Shown in pieces: positions 24,653-33,232 of a stretch of 51,204 bases of DNA. Every line of letters starts with the position of its first letter. Positions within the stretch are counted from its first letter, which is position 1. Source of the stretch: UBA8522 sp049287565 (GTDB lineage: Bacteria > Acidobacteriota > Aminicenantia > Aminicenantales > UBA8522); contig JBAQGA010000210.1 of NCBI GenBank assembly GCA_049287565.1, positions 1 to 51,204 on the forward strand, written 5' to 3'. The position numbers were made by a program, and so were the translations under genes. The notes below the pieces were generated by a model. It did not search any database, was not told where the DNA came from, and was given only the letters and a program-made list of their open reading frames with translations.

Positions 24653-26017
24653 TCAATAGTATTTGTTCAGATATTCGGGCCGGATGCGTTTGAGTTCCGC
24701 CCGCGGGATGAGGCGCAACAGCTTCCACCCCAGCTCGAGCGTCTCGAGGATACTCCGGCCGGCGAACTCCGGCTGGCGCACGTAGTCGTTCTCGAAGGCG
24801 CCGGCAAAACCCAGAAACAACTTGTCCAGGTCGCTCAGCGAAGCTTCCCCCAGGATGAGGGCCAGCTCGCGGGCTTCCTTGCCGCGAGCGTAGCAGGCAA
24901 AGAGCTGGTTCAGGACATCGGCATGGTCCTCGCGCGTCTTCCCGGTGCCGATGCCTTTGTCCTTGAGCCGGGAAAGACTGGGGAGGACGTCGATCGGCGG
25001 GTAGATGCCTTGGCGATGGATCTCCCGGCTGAGCATGACCTGTCCCTCGGTGATATACCCGGTGAGGTCGGGGATGGGATGGGTCTTGTCGTCCTCGGGC
25101 ATAGTCAGAATGGGGATGAGGGTGATCGACCCGGTCTTTCCCTTGATTCGTCCGGCCCGCTCATACATCGAGGCGAGGTCCGTATAGAGATAGCCCGGAT
25201 AGCCGCGCCGGCCCGGGATTTCCTTGCGCGCGGCGCTGATCTCCCGCAACGCCTCGGCATAGAAGGTCATGTCCGTCAGGATGACGAGAACATGCATGTC
25301 GAGCTCGAAGGCTAGGTACTCGGCGCAGGTCAGCGCCAAGCGCGGCGTCGCCAGCCGCTCGATCGGCGGCTCGTTGGCCAGGTTGAGAAAGAGCACGGCC
25401 CGCTCCAGCGCTCCCGTATTGCGGAAGTCCTCGATGAAAAAGTTGGCTTCCTCGAAGGTGATGCCCATGGCGCCGAAGACGACGGCGAACTTCTCCTCTT
25501 TCCCCAGCACCTTGGCCTGCCGGGCGATCTGGGCGGCGATCCGGGCGTGCGGCAGCCCGCTGCCCGAGAAAAGCGGCAGCTTCTGCCCCCGCACGATCGG
25601 GTTCATGCCGTCGATCGAGGACAGACCGGTTTCGATGAACTCGGAGGGATAGTCACGAGCGTCGGGGTTGATCGGGCTCCCGTGGATATCGAGCTCCTTC
25701 TCGGCGATGATTTGGGGCCCGCCATCCTTGGGGCGTCCTGAGCCGTCGAAGATACGACCGATGATTTCTTCGGAAACACCGAGCATCTGGGACCGCCCGA
25801 GGAAGCGCACCCGCGACCGGTCCACGTCCAGGCCCATCGTCCCTTCAAACACCTGAACAACCGCCCGCTCCGTAGAGACATCGAGGACCGTGCCGCGGCG
25901 GAGAAGTCCCTGGCCGGTCTCGATCTCCACCAGCTCTCCATACTTGACGTTCTCGACCTTCTGGACGACGACGAGCGGCCCGACGATATTGGATACGGTC
26001 AGATATTCTTTGTACAT
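24653..26017 (-). CDS. ntpB: V-type ATPase subunit B (non-catalytic)
   Basis: A 454-residue regulatory head subunit, the normal length. It starts MYKEYLTVSNIVGPLVVV. It has PLFSGSGLPH in place of a full P-loop, as expected for the non-catalytic chain, followed by FGAMGITFEEANFF and the ITEGQ/SLSRL region near 315-345. It alternates with subunit A in the A3B3 ring. A GAGAGG ribosome-binding site precedes the ATG, 9 nt after ntpA. Confidence 0.96.
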   Translation of the reverse strand: MYKEYLTVSNIVGPLVVVQKVENVKYGELVEIETGQGLLRRGTVLDVSTERAVVQVFEGTMGLDVDRSRVRFLGRSQMLGVSEEIIGRIFDGSGRPKDGGPQIIAEKELDIHGSPINPDARDYPSEFIETGLSSIDGMNPIVRGQKLPLFSGSGLPHARIAAQIARQAKVLGKEEKFAVVFGAMGITFEEANFFIEDFRNTGALERAVLFLNLANEPPIERLATPRLALTCAEYLAFELDMHVLVILTDMTFYAEALREISAARKEIPGRRGYPGYLYTDLASMYERAGRIKGKTGSITLIPILTMPEDDKTHPIPDLTGYITEGQVMLSREIHRQGIYPPIDVLPSLSRLKDKGIGTGKTREDHADVLNQLFACYARGKEARELALILGEASLSDLDKLFLGFAGAFENDYVRQPEFAGRSILETLELGWKLLRLIPRAELKRIRPEYLNKYY

Positions 26018-26026
26018 GTCCGCCTC

Positions 26027-27793
26027 TCAGTCCCTGACGGCCGCGACGTCCCCGACCTCTTGAAAGGCCCGGTCGATTTCCAGGTAGACTTCCAAACCTG
26101 CCGACTCTTCTTCCGGGGAGTATTTGAGCTGAGCGATCCGCTCCCTCACCTGGAGCGCCAGGATGCTTTCCAGGCTGCGGCCGTCCTCCAGGGCCTTGAG
26201 CCCCCGGTGATGGAAATGGAGAATGGCCCGCACCATCAGGTACTGTTTTCTCAAAGAAGTGTAGGTGTCCTGCGGATGGTAGGCGTTTTGATGGAGAAAG
26301 TCCTCGCGGATCGAGCGGGCCGATTCCAGGGTCAGCCGCTCTTTGAGCGACAGGGATTCAACTCCGACCAGGCGGGCGATCTCCTGGAGCTCGGCCTCCT
26401 CTTCGAGGATCTGCATGGTCTCCTGGCGCAAGGCCGTGAAATCCTCGGCCACCCGGACATTCAGGAAGTCCTTGATGTTCTCGATATAAAGCGAGTAGCT
26501 CTGGAGCCAGTTGATGGCCGGAAAGTGCCGCATGTTGGCCAGACGATCGTCCAGGGCCCAAAATACTTTGACCACTTTGAGAGTGGCCTGGACGACGGGA
26601 TCGGAGAGATCGCCGCCGGGCGGCGAGACGGCGCCGATGACGCTCAGGGCGCCCAGCCGCTCCTCGGAACTCAGGCAAACCACCTTACCGGCACGCTCGT
26701 AGAACTCGGCGATCCGGCTGGCGAGATAGGCGGGGTAGCCCTCGTCTCCCGGCATCTCTTCCATCCGGCCCGAGATCTCGCGCAAGGCTTCGGCCCAGCG
26801 GCTCGAGGAATCGGCCATCAAGGCGACCGAGTACCCCATATCGCGGAAATACTCGGCGATCGTCATGCCGGTATAGATCGAGGCCTCGCGGGCGGCCACC
26901 GGCATGTTCGAGGTGTTGGCGATGATCACCGTGCGCTCGAGGAGCGGACGCCCGCTCCGCGGGTCCTTGAGCTCGGGGAAGCTGAGCAGGAGGTCGGCCA
27001 CTTCGTTCCCGCGCTCGCCGCAGGCGACAAAGACGATGATCTGAGCGTCCGACCATCTGGACAGCTGATGCTGGACGACGGTTTTGCCGCTCCCGAACGG
27101 TCCGGGAACGCAGGCCGTCCCACCCTTGGCCAGGGGGAAGAGCGTATCGAGGACGCGCTGTCCCGTGATCAGGGGCTCGTCCGGTATCAGCCGTCGGCTG
27201 ACCTCACGCTGCTTCCGGATCGACCACGTCTGGTACATCCGGGCCTCTCTGACTCCATCCTTCGTCTTGATGCGGGCGACCCATTCCTCGATCGAAAGCC
27301 GGCCGGCGCGAACCTCGAGGAGCTTCCCGGCGCCATCGGGCGGCACCATGATGCGGTGGCGGACGATCGGCGTTTCCTCGACCTCGCCGAGAAAATCACC
27401 GGCCGCGACCGTCTCGCCGGCCTTGCGCGCCGGGACGAATTCCCACTTCTTCCGGCGGTCCAACGCAGGAAGCTCGATGCCCCGGGGGATAAAGTCTCCC
27501 GTCTTGATCCGGATGAGGTCGAGGGGCCGTTGGATGCCGTCGTAGATGGAGCTGACGAGCCCCGGTCCGAGCTCGACGCTCAGCGGCTTTCCGGTCAGGA
27601 CGACCGGCTCGCCGGGCCCGATGCCCGTTGTGTCTTCATAGACCTGGATGAACGCCTGGTCCCCTCTGAGCTCGATGATCTCGCCGATCAGTCCCAGCTC
27701 TCCGATCTTGACCATATCGTACATCTTGGCCCCCAGGCAGCCCGAAGCGACGACGAGCGGTCCGGCGACGCGAATGATCCTGGCTTCACTCAT
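26027..27793 (-). CDS. ntpA: V-type ATPase subunit A (catalytic)
   Basis: A 588-residue catalytic chain. Walker A GPFGSGKT is at 231-238 and the catalytic Glu follows in GERGNEV. The non-homologous insert found in A chains occupies about 115-185. SSRWAEALREISGRMEEMPGDEGYPAYL-type sequence near 325-355 is typical. The ATG at 27793 overlaps the ntpG stop by 8 nt and has AAGGGA upstream; a longer open frame (to 27865) lies inside ntpG and was rejected. It hydrolyses or makes ATP, coupled to ion flow through the K ring, which here has a sodium signature. Confidence 0.97.
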   Translation of the reverse strand: MSEARIIRVAGPLVVASGCLGAKMYDMVKIGELGLIGEIIELRGDQAFIQVYEDTTGIGPGEPVVLTGKPLSVELGPGLVSSIYDGIQRPLDLIRIKTGDFIPRGIELPALDRRKKWEFVPARKAGETVAAGDFLGEVEETPIVRHRIMVPPDGAGKLLEVRAGRLSIEEWVARIKTKDGVREARMYQTWSIRKQREVSRRLIPDEPLITGQRVLDTLFPLAKGGTACVPGPFGSGKTVVQHQLSRWSDAQIIVFVACGERGNEVADLLLSFPELKDPRSGRPLLERTVIIANTSNMPVAAREASIYTGMTIAEYFRDMGYSVALMADSSSRWAEALREISGRMEEMPGDEGYPAYLASRIAEFYERAGKVVCLSSEERLGALSVIGAVSPPGGDLSDPVVQATLKVVKVFWALDDRLANMRHFPAINWLQSYSLYIENIKDFLNVRVAEDFTALRQETMQILEEEAELQEIARLVGVESLSLKERLTLESARSIREDFLHQNAYHPQDTYTSLRKQYLMVRAILHFHHRGLKALEDGRSLESILALQVRERIAQLKYSPEEESAGLEVYLEIDRAFQEVGDVAAVRD

Positions 27794-28127
27794 TGTTTCC
27801 CTTTCCTCTGACCAAAGAGTCGGAACCCGTGGCCTTGACGGCCATTTCCCGCACCATCCTCTCAACCATGTCGGCCAAGTCCCGGTGGTCGGAGTATCCC
27901 AAGACCACGGGACAGAACCGTCGGCCGATCTCCTCCCTCTCCTCTTTCAAAACATCCAGCCAATCCTGATGGACGAGGCACAGGGCATAGTTTTCCTTAA
28001 CGATCCGGGCCAAGATTCTCCTGGCCTCATCAGCGCTCCGCGGCGAGAAGGTCCGGACACCCAGCGCCCGCAAGCCGAAGACCAAATCGGCAGCGCCGAT
28101 GATGGCCATCCGGTCGAACCTAGACAT
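27786..28127 (-). CDS. ntpG: V-type ATPase subunit F/NtpG
   Basis: 113 residues from the ATG at 28127, matching the roughly 100-residue family. It has the F-subunit pattern: a short beta strand MAIIGAADLVFGLRALGV at the start, then alternating helices and strands of a Rossmann-like domain. It binds the D subunit in the central stalk. The ATG overlaps the ntpC stop by 8 nt and its own stop overlaps ntpA by 8 nt. A GTG three codons upstream is an alternative start. Confidence 0.85.
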   Translation of the reverse strand: MSRFDRMAIIGAADLVFGLRALGVRTFSPRSADEARRILARIVKENYALCLVHQDWLDVLKEEREEIGRRFCPVVLGYSDHRDLADMVERMVREMAVKATGSDSLVRGKGNNE

Positions 28128-28905
28128 AGGTCTCACTGATCCTTTCTTGGAGGAGCTCCGCCGGAACAGAGTTCATCTTTCCGACCCCGAGCAGGCGGAC
28201 GAGGGCAAGCTCTCTTCTTTTCGCCTGGCCGTAGGCAAAGACAGGCTCCGGACCAAAGGTGATGGACCGGGCCCGGCGGAGATCATTCATCAGGAAATCT
28301 TCGATCCCCCTTTCCAGGGGGACGAATGTTTCCCGTTCGCTAAGCGCCGTGAGCCCTTTCTCCCACAGCTCCCGGTAGGGCGACGAATCCCGGATCTCGC
28401 CCAACTCTATGGAAGCGAGAGCGAAGCGGTCGATGAATTCCTTTTTCTGGATGAACCCGCCCTCGAGAAGCCGGGCCCGCAGCGTTTCCGCCGACAAGCC
28501 CTGATATCTTGCCCGGACGAAAATCTTGATATTCCCGAGGTCGATCCGGCGCCGGACATGATCCCGAAGAAAGGAGGAGCCACTCCCCGCGGCCGCGGCC
28601 AGAGCCTGCTCCGGATGGGTGGCGTAGAGATAGGCGTCGAGGACGTCCTTCTCCAGGATCAACTCGGTCATTTCACGTTTTAGGGCCTCTTCTTCTTTAT
28701 TCAAAACGGCATCGAGTTCGGCCGAATCGCGGACCCTGACCAGGGCTTCGGGATACCTTCCGGCATCATAGATGAGCTTGAGCGCCGCGGCGTGGTCGGG
28801 CATTTCCGCGGCCTCCTCAAAGACCGCCCGCTGGACGAGGAACCTCTCCAAGGCCCGGACGCGTCCGACGGAATAAATATAATCAAGACGAGACGGTCGT
28901 TTCAT
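28120..28905 (-). CDS. ntpC: V-type ATPase subunit C (AC39-type)
   Basis: A 261-residue C subunit, shorter than the usual 320-350, which suggests one of its three similar helical lobes is reduced. It is recognised by position in the operon and by the DLGNIKIFVRARYQGLS segment near 145, a family hallmark. It couples the central stalk to the membrane ring. The ATG has a GGAGAG site 4 nt upstream and lies 9 nt after ntpE. The short length is seen directly; its effect is unknown. Confidence 0.85.
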   Translation of the reverse strand: MKRPSRLDYIYSVGRVRALERFLVQRAVFEEAAEMPDHAAALKLIYDAGRYPEALVRVRDSAELDAVLNKEEEALKREMTELILEKDVLDAYLYATHPEQALAAAAGSGSSFLRDHVRRRIDLGNIKIFVRARYQGLSAETLRARLLEGGFIQKKEFIDRFALASIELGEIRDSSPYRELWEKGLTALSERETFVPLERGIEDFLMNDLRRARSITFGPEPVFAYGQAKRRELALVRLLGVGKMNSVPAELLQERISETYV

Positions 28906-28914
28906 CGGCTCTCC

Positions 28915-29331
28915 TCAGATCCCGAGGGCCTCCAAGATATCTTTTTCCAGCCGCGGGCGCAGCTCTTCGAGCAGCCTGTCCCGGTCAAAGGGTTCCTCCC
29001 TGGTGCCATCCTTGACCACGACCTGTCTTTTGAGCCGGATCTCATCCGGAGCCGTCTGGCTGAAAGCTTTCCTCAGCACCTCATCCAGAAGCTCTCTCTT
29101 TTGTCGAAGCAGGGCGATCTTCTTTTCCAGCCGGGCTTGGGCCATGACCTGATTGGCCTGAAGAGAGACTTCCCTTTCGGTTTCCTTCAGGTATGCGGCG
29201 CTTTTTTCGGTCGCTTCCTTTTCAGCTGCAGTCCGGATGTCTGCGGCTTTTTTCCGGCTTTCCTGAACGATTCTGTCCGCTTCGGCTTTCCCCTCGGCAA
29301 TGATTTTTTCGACGATATGCTCTAAACTCAT
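28915..29331 (-). CDS. ntpE: V-type ATPase subunit E (peripheral stalk)
   Basis: A 138-residue peripheral-stalk protein, shorter than the typical 190-200. The N-terminal 80 residues are a charged Ala/Glu/Lys helix that should pair with NtpF as a coiled coil. The C-terminal half is a small globular part that would bind the head. Sequence is weakly conserved in this family, so the assignment rests on the helix pattern and the conserved operon place between K and C. Confidence 0.78.
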   Translation of the reverse strand: MSLEHIVEKIIAEGKAEADRIVQESRKKAADIRTAAEKEATEKSAAYLKETEREVSLQANQVMAQARLEKKIALLRQKRELLDEVLRKAFSQTAPDEIRLKRQVVVKDGTREEPFDRDRLLEELRPRLEKDILEALGI

Positions 29332-29358
29332 GGCCCTTCCCTTACACTCTTCAAAGGC

Positions 29359-29832
29359 TTAGAATTTCACACTGTTAAGCAACAGGACCGTGGTGAGCAG
29401 GCCCAGCACTGCATAGGTTTCCACCAAGGCCGCCAGAACAATCGGCTTGGCCAGGTCTTTCGGCTGCTTGGCCGTCATGTAGACACCGCTGGCGCAGACT
29501 TTGCCCTGATGGATGGCCGACAGCAAACCGACGAACGCCACCGGAAGACACGCGATCAGGATCTGCCATCCCTGATGAACCGTAGGAGTGGCCCTGGTGC
29601 CCGCCAGCAGTCCCAGCTTGAGGACAACCAAGAACCAGGTCAGGAATCCATAAATGCCCTGGGTGCCGGGGAGAGCGACAAGGAGGAGGAGGCTGCCGAA
29701 TTTCTCCGGGTCCTCGCTCATGACGCCGCTGGCCGCCTGTCCGGCCAGACCGACACCGATCGCGGAGCCGCTGCCCGCAAACAGGAAGGCGATGGCCCCG
29801 CCCAAGATTGCTAAGGTCAACCCTAAGTCCAT
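29359..29832 (-). CDS. ntpK: V-type ATPase membrane ring subunit K (sodium-type)
   Basis: A 157-residue proteolipid with four transmembrane helices, a fused pair of hairpins. The ion-binding residues match the Na+ site of Enterococcus hirae NtpK (Leu61, Thr64, Gln65, Gln110, Glu139): here Leu54, Thr57 and Gln58 in LPGTQG, Gln109 in HQGK and Glu138 in VETY. The first hairpin carries Gln rather than Glu, so there is one carboxylate per four helices. This predicts Na+ coupling. A strong AGGAGGT precedes the ATG. It lies 42 nt after ntpI and 27 nt before ntpE. Confidence 0.94.
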   Translation of the reverse strand: MDLGLTLAILGGAIAFLFAGSGSAIGVGLAGQAASGVMSEDPEKFGSLLLLVALPGTQGIYGFLTWFLVVLKLGLLAGTRATPTVHQGWQILIACLPVAFVGLLSAIHQGKVCASGVYMTAKQPKDLAKPIVLAALVETYAVLGLLTTVLLLNSVKF

Positions 29833-29874
29833 CTTTCTTACCTCCTACTCATTCTTCATTGGCCGACGATCTAT

Positions 29875-31785
29875 TCAAACGAAATCGATATATCTTCCCT
29901 CCATCCGGAACGGCCGGAAGGGCTTCCCCCCGGGCTGGAAGAACCGGGTGAAGAATTCGACGAACTGGAGGCGCATCGAGTGGACGAACGCCCCGAGAAA
30001 GCTGATGGCCAGGTTGAACGTGTGCCCTCCGAGAAAGATCAGGCCGGCAAGCAGCCAGCCGAGCCAGGGGATGCCGAGCGCCGTGTGGGCGAGCGTGTTG
30101 ACAACCATGGCGATCACACCCGTGGACAGCCCGAGGGCGAAGAGCCGCGTGTAGGAAAGGATATCCCCCAGATACTTAGAAATGTCGTAGAGGCTGTAAA
30201 GCCCTCCGAAGAAGCGGGCGAAGGGATTCCGCTTGGGCACGGCGAAAAATACGACTCCGGCCGCTCCGACGAGGGCCAAGATGCCGGCGATTTTCTGTTT
30301 GGTCAGCGCATAGACGATGAGCGCCGGTACGAGGAGCAGCCACCCGCCCTGGACGAGGATTGACTGGAGGTAATTCTTCTGTTTCAACCCGCTGATCAAG
30401 TTCAGAAGCGTGCCCAGCCAGACCTGGATGAAACCCAGGGCGAGCGCCAGGATGATGAATTTCATCGGGTCAACGAGCGGGTCGATGAGGAGGAGCTTCC
30501 GGATGGGGAATCCGAACCAGCTTCCGACCAGGGTCCCGAGGATGATGTTCGATATTCCCAGGAGTAGCAAAAGCCTGACGAAAAGCAAGGCATTGCCCTT
30601 GGGCTTGCCGAATTTAATGTAGAGGAGGCTCAACAGGGTGATCACAGCTCCGTAGCCCGCCTCGCTCAGGCACAATCCGACGAAGATGAAAAAAAACGGC
30701 GCCAGCGTAATCGTGGGGTCTATTGAACCTCGCCGGGGGAGGCCATAGAGAGTGGTGATGATCTCGAAGGGACGGACCGGCCGGGGATTATCCAGGACGA
30801 CCGGAGGATCTTCCTCGGGCAGGGGCGGACGCAGATATAGCTCGCTGGCTCCGGAGTACGGCTCCAGGGCCGACCGGAGCTTGGGCACGTCGGCGGCCCT
30901 GATCCAGCCTTCGAGATAAGCGACCTTTTCCGTCTCGCCAAGAAACCCGGAGGAGGCGATCTTCTGCCGCTCGTTGTATAAGAGGTCATAGAGCTGACCC
31001 AATTTTTCGCGCTGACCGGTAAGTCCTTCCGCTTCCCTGTCCAGCTCGGCGATCCGGGCCTTGAGCTTCTCGATCTCCCGGCGGGTGCTGTCGATGACAT
31101 CCACGACCCTCATTCCATCCGCCGCTCTGTCTAGAATCGGGTCGGCGATATAGACAGGGCTGAACGGAAGGTCCTTAAGCCTTTCTTCGATGCGGCCCGT
31201 ATCGGCTTCCAGAAAGAGGAGAAGAATCAGAAAATGCCTCTTTTCCGCGCTGACAAATTGATGCCAGACGGGATTCTCGCCGGCCATCTTAAGGAACGGC
31301 TCTTCCTGGGAACGCGGGAGAGTTCCCAGCCTGAATTCCCAATCGCCGTCCGAACGGAAATGGGAGAGCGGAAGGTCCAGCTCGGCCAGGGTCAGGAGAA
31401 ATTCAACCTCCTTCTCGAGCAGCTTGAGCCGGGAGAGAAGCTCCTGTTGTTCGGCCATAAGCCTCTCAATCTCCTCGAGGACCGGGAGATAAGAAAAGCT
31501 GCCGAGCTCCTCGCGGATTTCCGGGGTCAGCGTCGGCTTCTGCGCCATCAGCTTGTCCAGGAGTCCCTTTTTCTCCCGCTGGAAGAGAAAATCCAGGCCG
31601 TCTTTCAAGCGGCGGAGGAGCTGGTCTAAGGCCGAGCTTTCGACAGAAGGGAGGCTCAACCCGAAAGCCTCCCGCGGGACCTCCTCGAGCTGGACGATAC
31701 CCGCTTGCTGGAGCGAGGCCAGAAGCGGCATTTTGACGGATGAATGGGCCAGGACGTGGACCTTCTCCATCCTGGAGATGCCCAT
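29875..31785 (-). CDS. ntpI: V-type ATPase subunit I (stator a-type)
   Basis: A 636-residue I subunit. The cytoplasmic N-terminal half (about 1-330) has two coiled coils (about 90-120 and 225-275). The C-terminal half has seven to eight transmembrane segments, beginning near 355 after FEIITTLYGLP. It contains PTITLAPFFFIFVG and GLCLSEAGYG, family hallmarks, and lines the ion half-channels next to the K ring. The expected basic residue sits in the helix with SYTRLFALGLSTGVIA near 545-560. It starts 3 nt after ntpF. Confidence 0.93.
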   Translation of the reverse strand: MGISRMEKVHVLAHSSVKMPLLASLQQAGIVQLEEVPREAFGLSLPSVESSALDQLLRRLKDGLDFLFQREKKGLLDKLMAQKPTLTPEIREELGSFSYLPVLEEIERLMAEQQELLSRLKLLEKEVEFLLTLAELDLPLSHFRSDGDWEFRLGTLPRSQEEPFLKMAGENPVWHQFVSAEKRHFLILLLFLEADTGRIEERLKDLPFSPVYIADPILDRAADGMRVVDVIDSTRREIEKLKARIAELDREAEGLTGQREKLGQLYDLLYNERQKIASSGFLGETEKVAYLEGWIRAADVPKLRSALEPYSGASELYLRPPLPEEDPPVVLDNPRPVRPFEIITTLYGLPRRGSIDPTITLAPFFFIFVGLCLSEAGYGAVITLLSLLYIKFGKPKGNALLFVRLLLLLGISNIILGTLVGSWFGFPIRKLLLIDPLVDPMKFIILALALGFIQVWLGTLLNLISGLKQKNYLQSILVQGGWLLLVPALIVYALTKQKIAGILALVGAAGVVFFAVPKRNPFARFFGGLYSLYDISKYLGDILSYTRLFALGLSTGVIAMVVNTLAHTALGIPWLGWLLAGLIFLGGHTFNLAISFLGAFVHSMRLQFVEFFTRFFQPGGKPFRPFRMEGRYIDFV

Positions 31786-31788
31786 GTT

Positions 31789-32157
31789 TTAAACCGTCCC
31801 TCCCCCCAGGAATTCCCGGATCTTCAACGCGGCCTTTATGACCGCTTTGTCAAAGGCTGCGCCGGCTTGGCGTCGCAGAGTGGCGAGCTCCGCTTCGGCC
31901 TCGGCCCGGATGGCTTCGGCTTCCTGGTGAGCCCGTTCGAGGATGGCCTTTTTCCGGGCATCCGCCTCTTTCCTCGCCTCGGCGAGAGCCTTCTGCTTGA
32001 TCTTCTCCGCGGCCTCCGCGGCCTCCTTGGCGATTTGGGTCGCGATCTTCTCCCGGGCTTCCCGGACGATCGCCTTCGCTCTATCTTCGGCCTCACGGAC
32101 CCTGTCCAGCGCTTCGAGAGCCGGGCTTTTCTTCGGTTCGCCGTTCGTTCCCGCCAT
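31789..32157 (-). CDS. ntpF: V-type ATPase peripheral-stalk subunit (NtpF/H-type)
   Basis: 122 residues from the ATG at 32157, preceded by GGAGAGGAGAC. It is almost entirely one long Ala/Glu/Lys/Arg-rich helix (about 15-105) with heptad spacing and no transmembrane segment, the expected form of the partner of subunit E. First gene of the operon. A start nine codons earlier is open but less well placed. The 156-nt gap before it has no strong promoter motif, so it may be co-transcribed with the gene upstream. Confidence 0.82.
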   Translation of the reverse strand: MAGTNGEPKKSPALEALDRVREAEDRAKAIVREAREKIATQIAKEAAEAAEKIKQKALAEARKEADARKKAILERAHQEAEAIRAEAEAELATLRRQAGAAFDKAVIKAALKIREFLGGGTV

Positions 32158-32313
32158 CTTGTCTCCTCTCCTTATTTGGCGCAATCACAGCCCCTTATGA
32201 GATTCCGGGCCGATCCCCGCGCCCAATCCTGACAAAACGTCAACCTGGCCTCTTCTCAGCTTGTCTCAACGAGCAGATGAAGGCCTGTCCATTCTCACCT
32301 GTCAGCCGGCCGA

Positions 32314-33129
32314 TCAGGGCAAAAAGGTCGTGTGGAGATAATAGGATCGGCGGTCCAGCCTCTTTTTCCGCGCCCGTTCCTCCACCGCCCGGATTCGCGA
32401 TCGGCGGTCTTCCGGCGGCGTCTTGAAAAGGAGAAAAGCTCCGGAACGCAGGAGATTGCGGAGTGTTTCCACGGGCCATCCTCTTTCCAGGTGAATGACG
32501 ATTCCTGACCGGGCGGCCGAGGCTGCCCGGATCGTCTCTTCCAGGAGAGCCGTTCCGGCCTTGTCGTCGAGGCGTTCCGCGGAAAGATGGATCCAGCCGC
32601 CCGCACGGGCCAGGGCGCCGAGGCCGGACTCGAACGGACCGTGATGATAATAAACCACTCTGGTTCCGGCCCTGCGGCAGGCTTCTGCCAGGCCGGCCAG
32701 CTCCACGAAGTCGCGAGGCTTTTCTCTGCTCGAAAGATGGAGATCAATTCCGCTCCGGCCGATTTCCTTGAGAAACGCCCATGAGGAGGGCACATCCGTC
32801 CCGCCCTCTGACAGGGTCCCCCAATGGAAATAGGCGATGATCGCGTCTCCCTTGGCGCACGCCTGAGCCAGTAAATCCAGTTCCGTTATGTTTGGCCGGG
32901 CTTCGTCCGAAGTATAGATATCGGCTCCGGCCTCGGCCAACCATTCCAGCTCGAAGACGCTGAACTTTCCGGTGTCAACCAAGCGAAGCCGGCCACCTTT
33001 CCGGCGGCTCGTTTTCGTAACATCCAGGAAGGCGGTGAATTCGTCCTGGTCATCACGCGTCGTGATCTCCAATCCCTGCTCCGCCCGGCCGAGCAGATCC
33101 GACATCCTGGGAGCGCCTTTCTCGTTCAT
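32314..33129 (-). CDS. Conserved-looking hypothetical protein, possible TIM-barrel
   Basis: 271 residues, not recognised. No signal peptide or transmembrane segment. Repeating strand-helix units with short motifs (RLVDTGK, IYTSDEARP, IIAYFHWG, IDLHLSSREK, VVYYHHGPFES, WIHLSAERLD, IVIHLERGW) suggest a beta/alpha barrel with His, Asp and Glu at strand ends, as in TIM-barrel metal enzymes. It lies upstream of the V-ATPase operon on the same strand, 156 nt before ntpF, and faces away from queC. Codon use matches its neighbours, so it is likely a real gene. A second Met nine codons in (33105) is an alternative start. No function is claimed. Confidence 0.6.
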   Translation of the reverse strand: MNEKGAPRMSDLLGRAEQGLEITTRDDQDEFTAFLDVTKTSRRKGGRLRLVDTGKFSVFELEWLAEAGADIYTSDEARPNITELDLLAQACAKGDAIIAYFHWGTLSEGGTDVPSSWAFLKEIGRSGIDLHLSSREKPRDFVELAGLAEACRRAGTRVVYYHHGPFESGLGALARAGGWIHLSAERLDDKAGTALLEETIRAASAARSGIVIHLERGWPVETLRNLLRSGAFLLFKTPPEDRRSRIRAVEERARKKRLDRRSYYLHTTFLP

Positions 33130-33232
33130 CGGAAGCCCTTAGTATGTCAAAAAGCCCACCTCAAGTAAAGCAAAGCCCGGCGCCCAAATTCACTTGAAAA
33201 AAATGGCCGTCTTCTTTACCATCGGAAGCGGC

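Noticed and set aside
33130..33232. Possible preQ1 riboswitch before queC
   Set aside because: No recognisable preQ1-I or preQ1-II core was found in the 100-nt leader.
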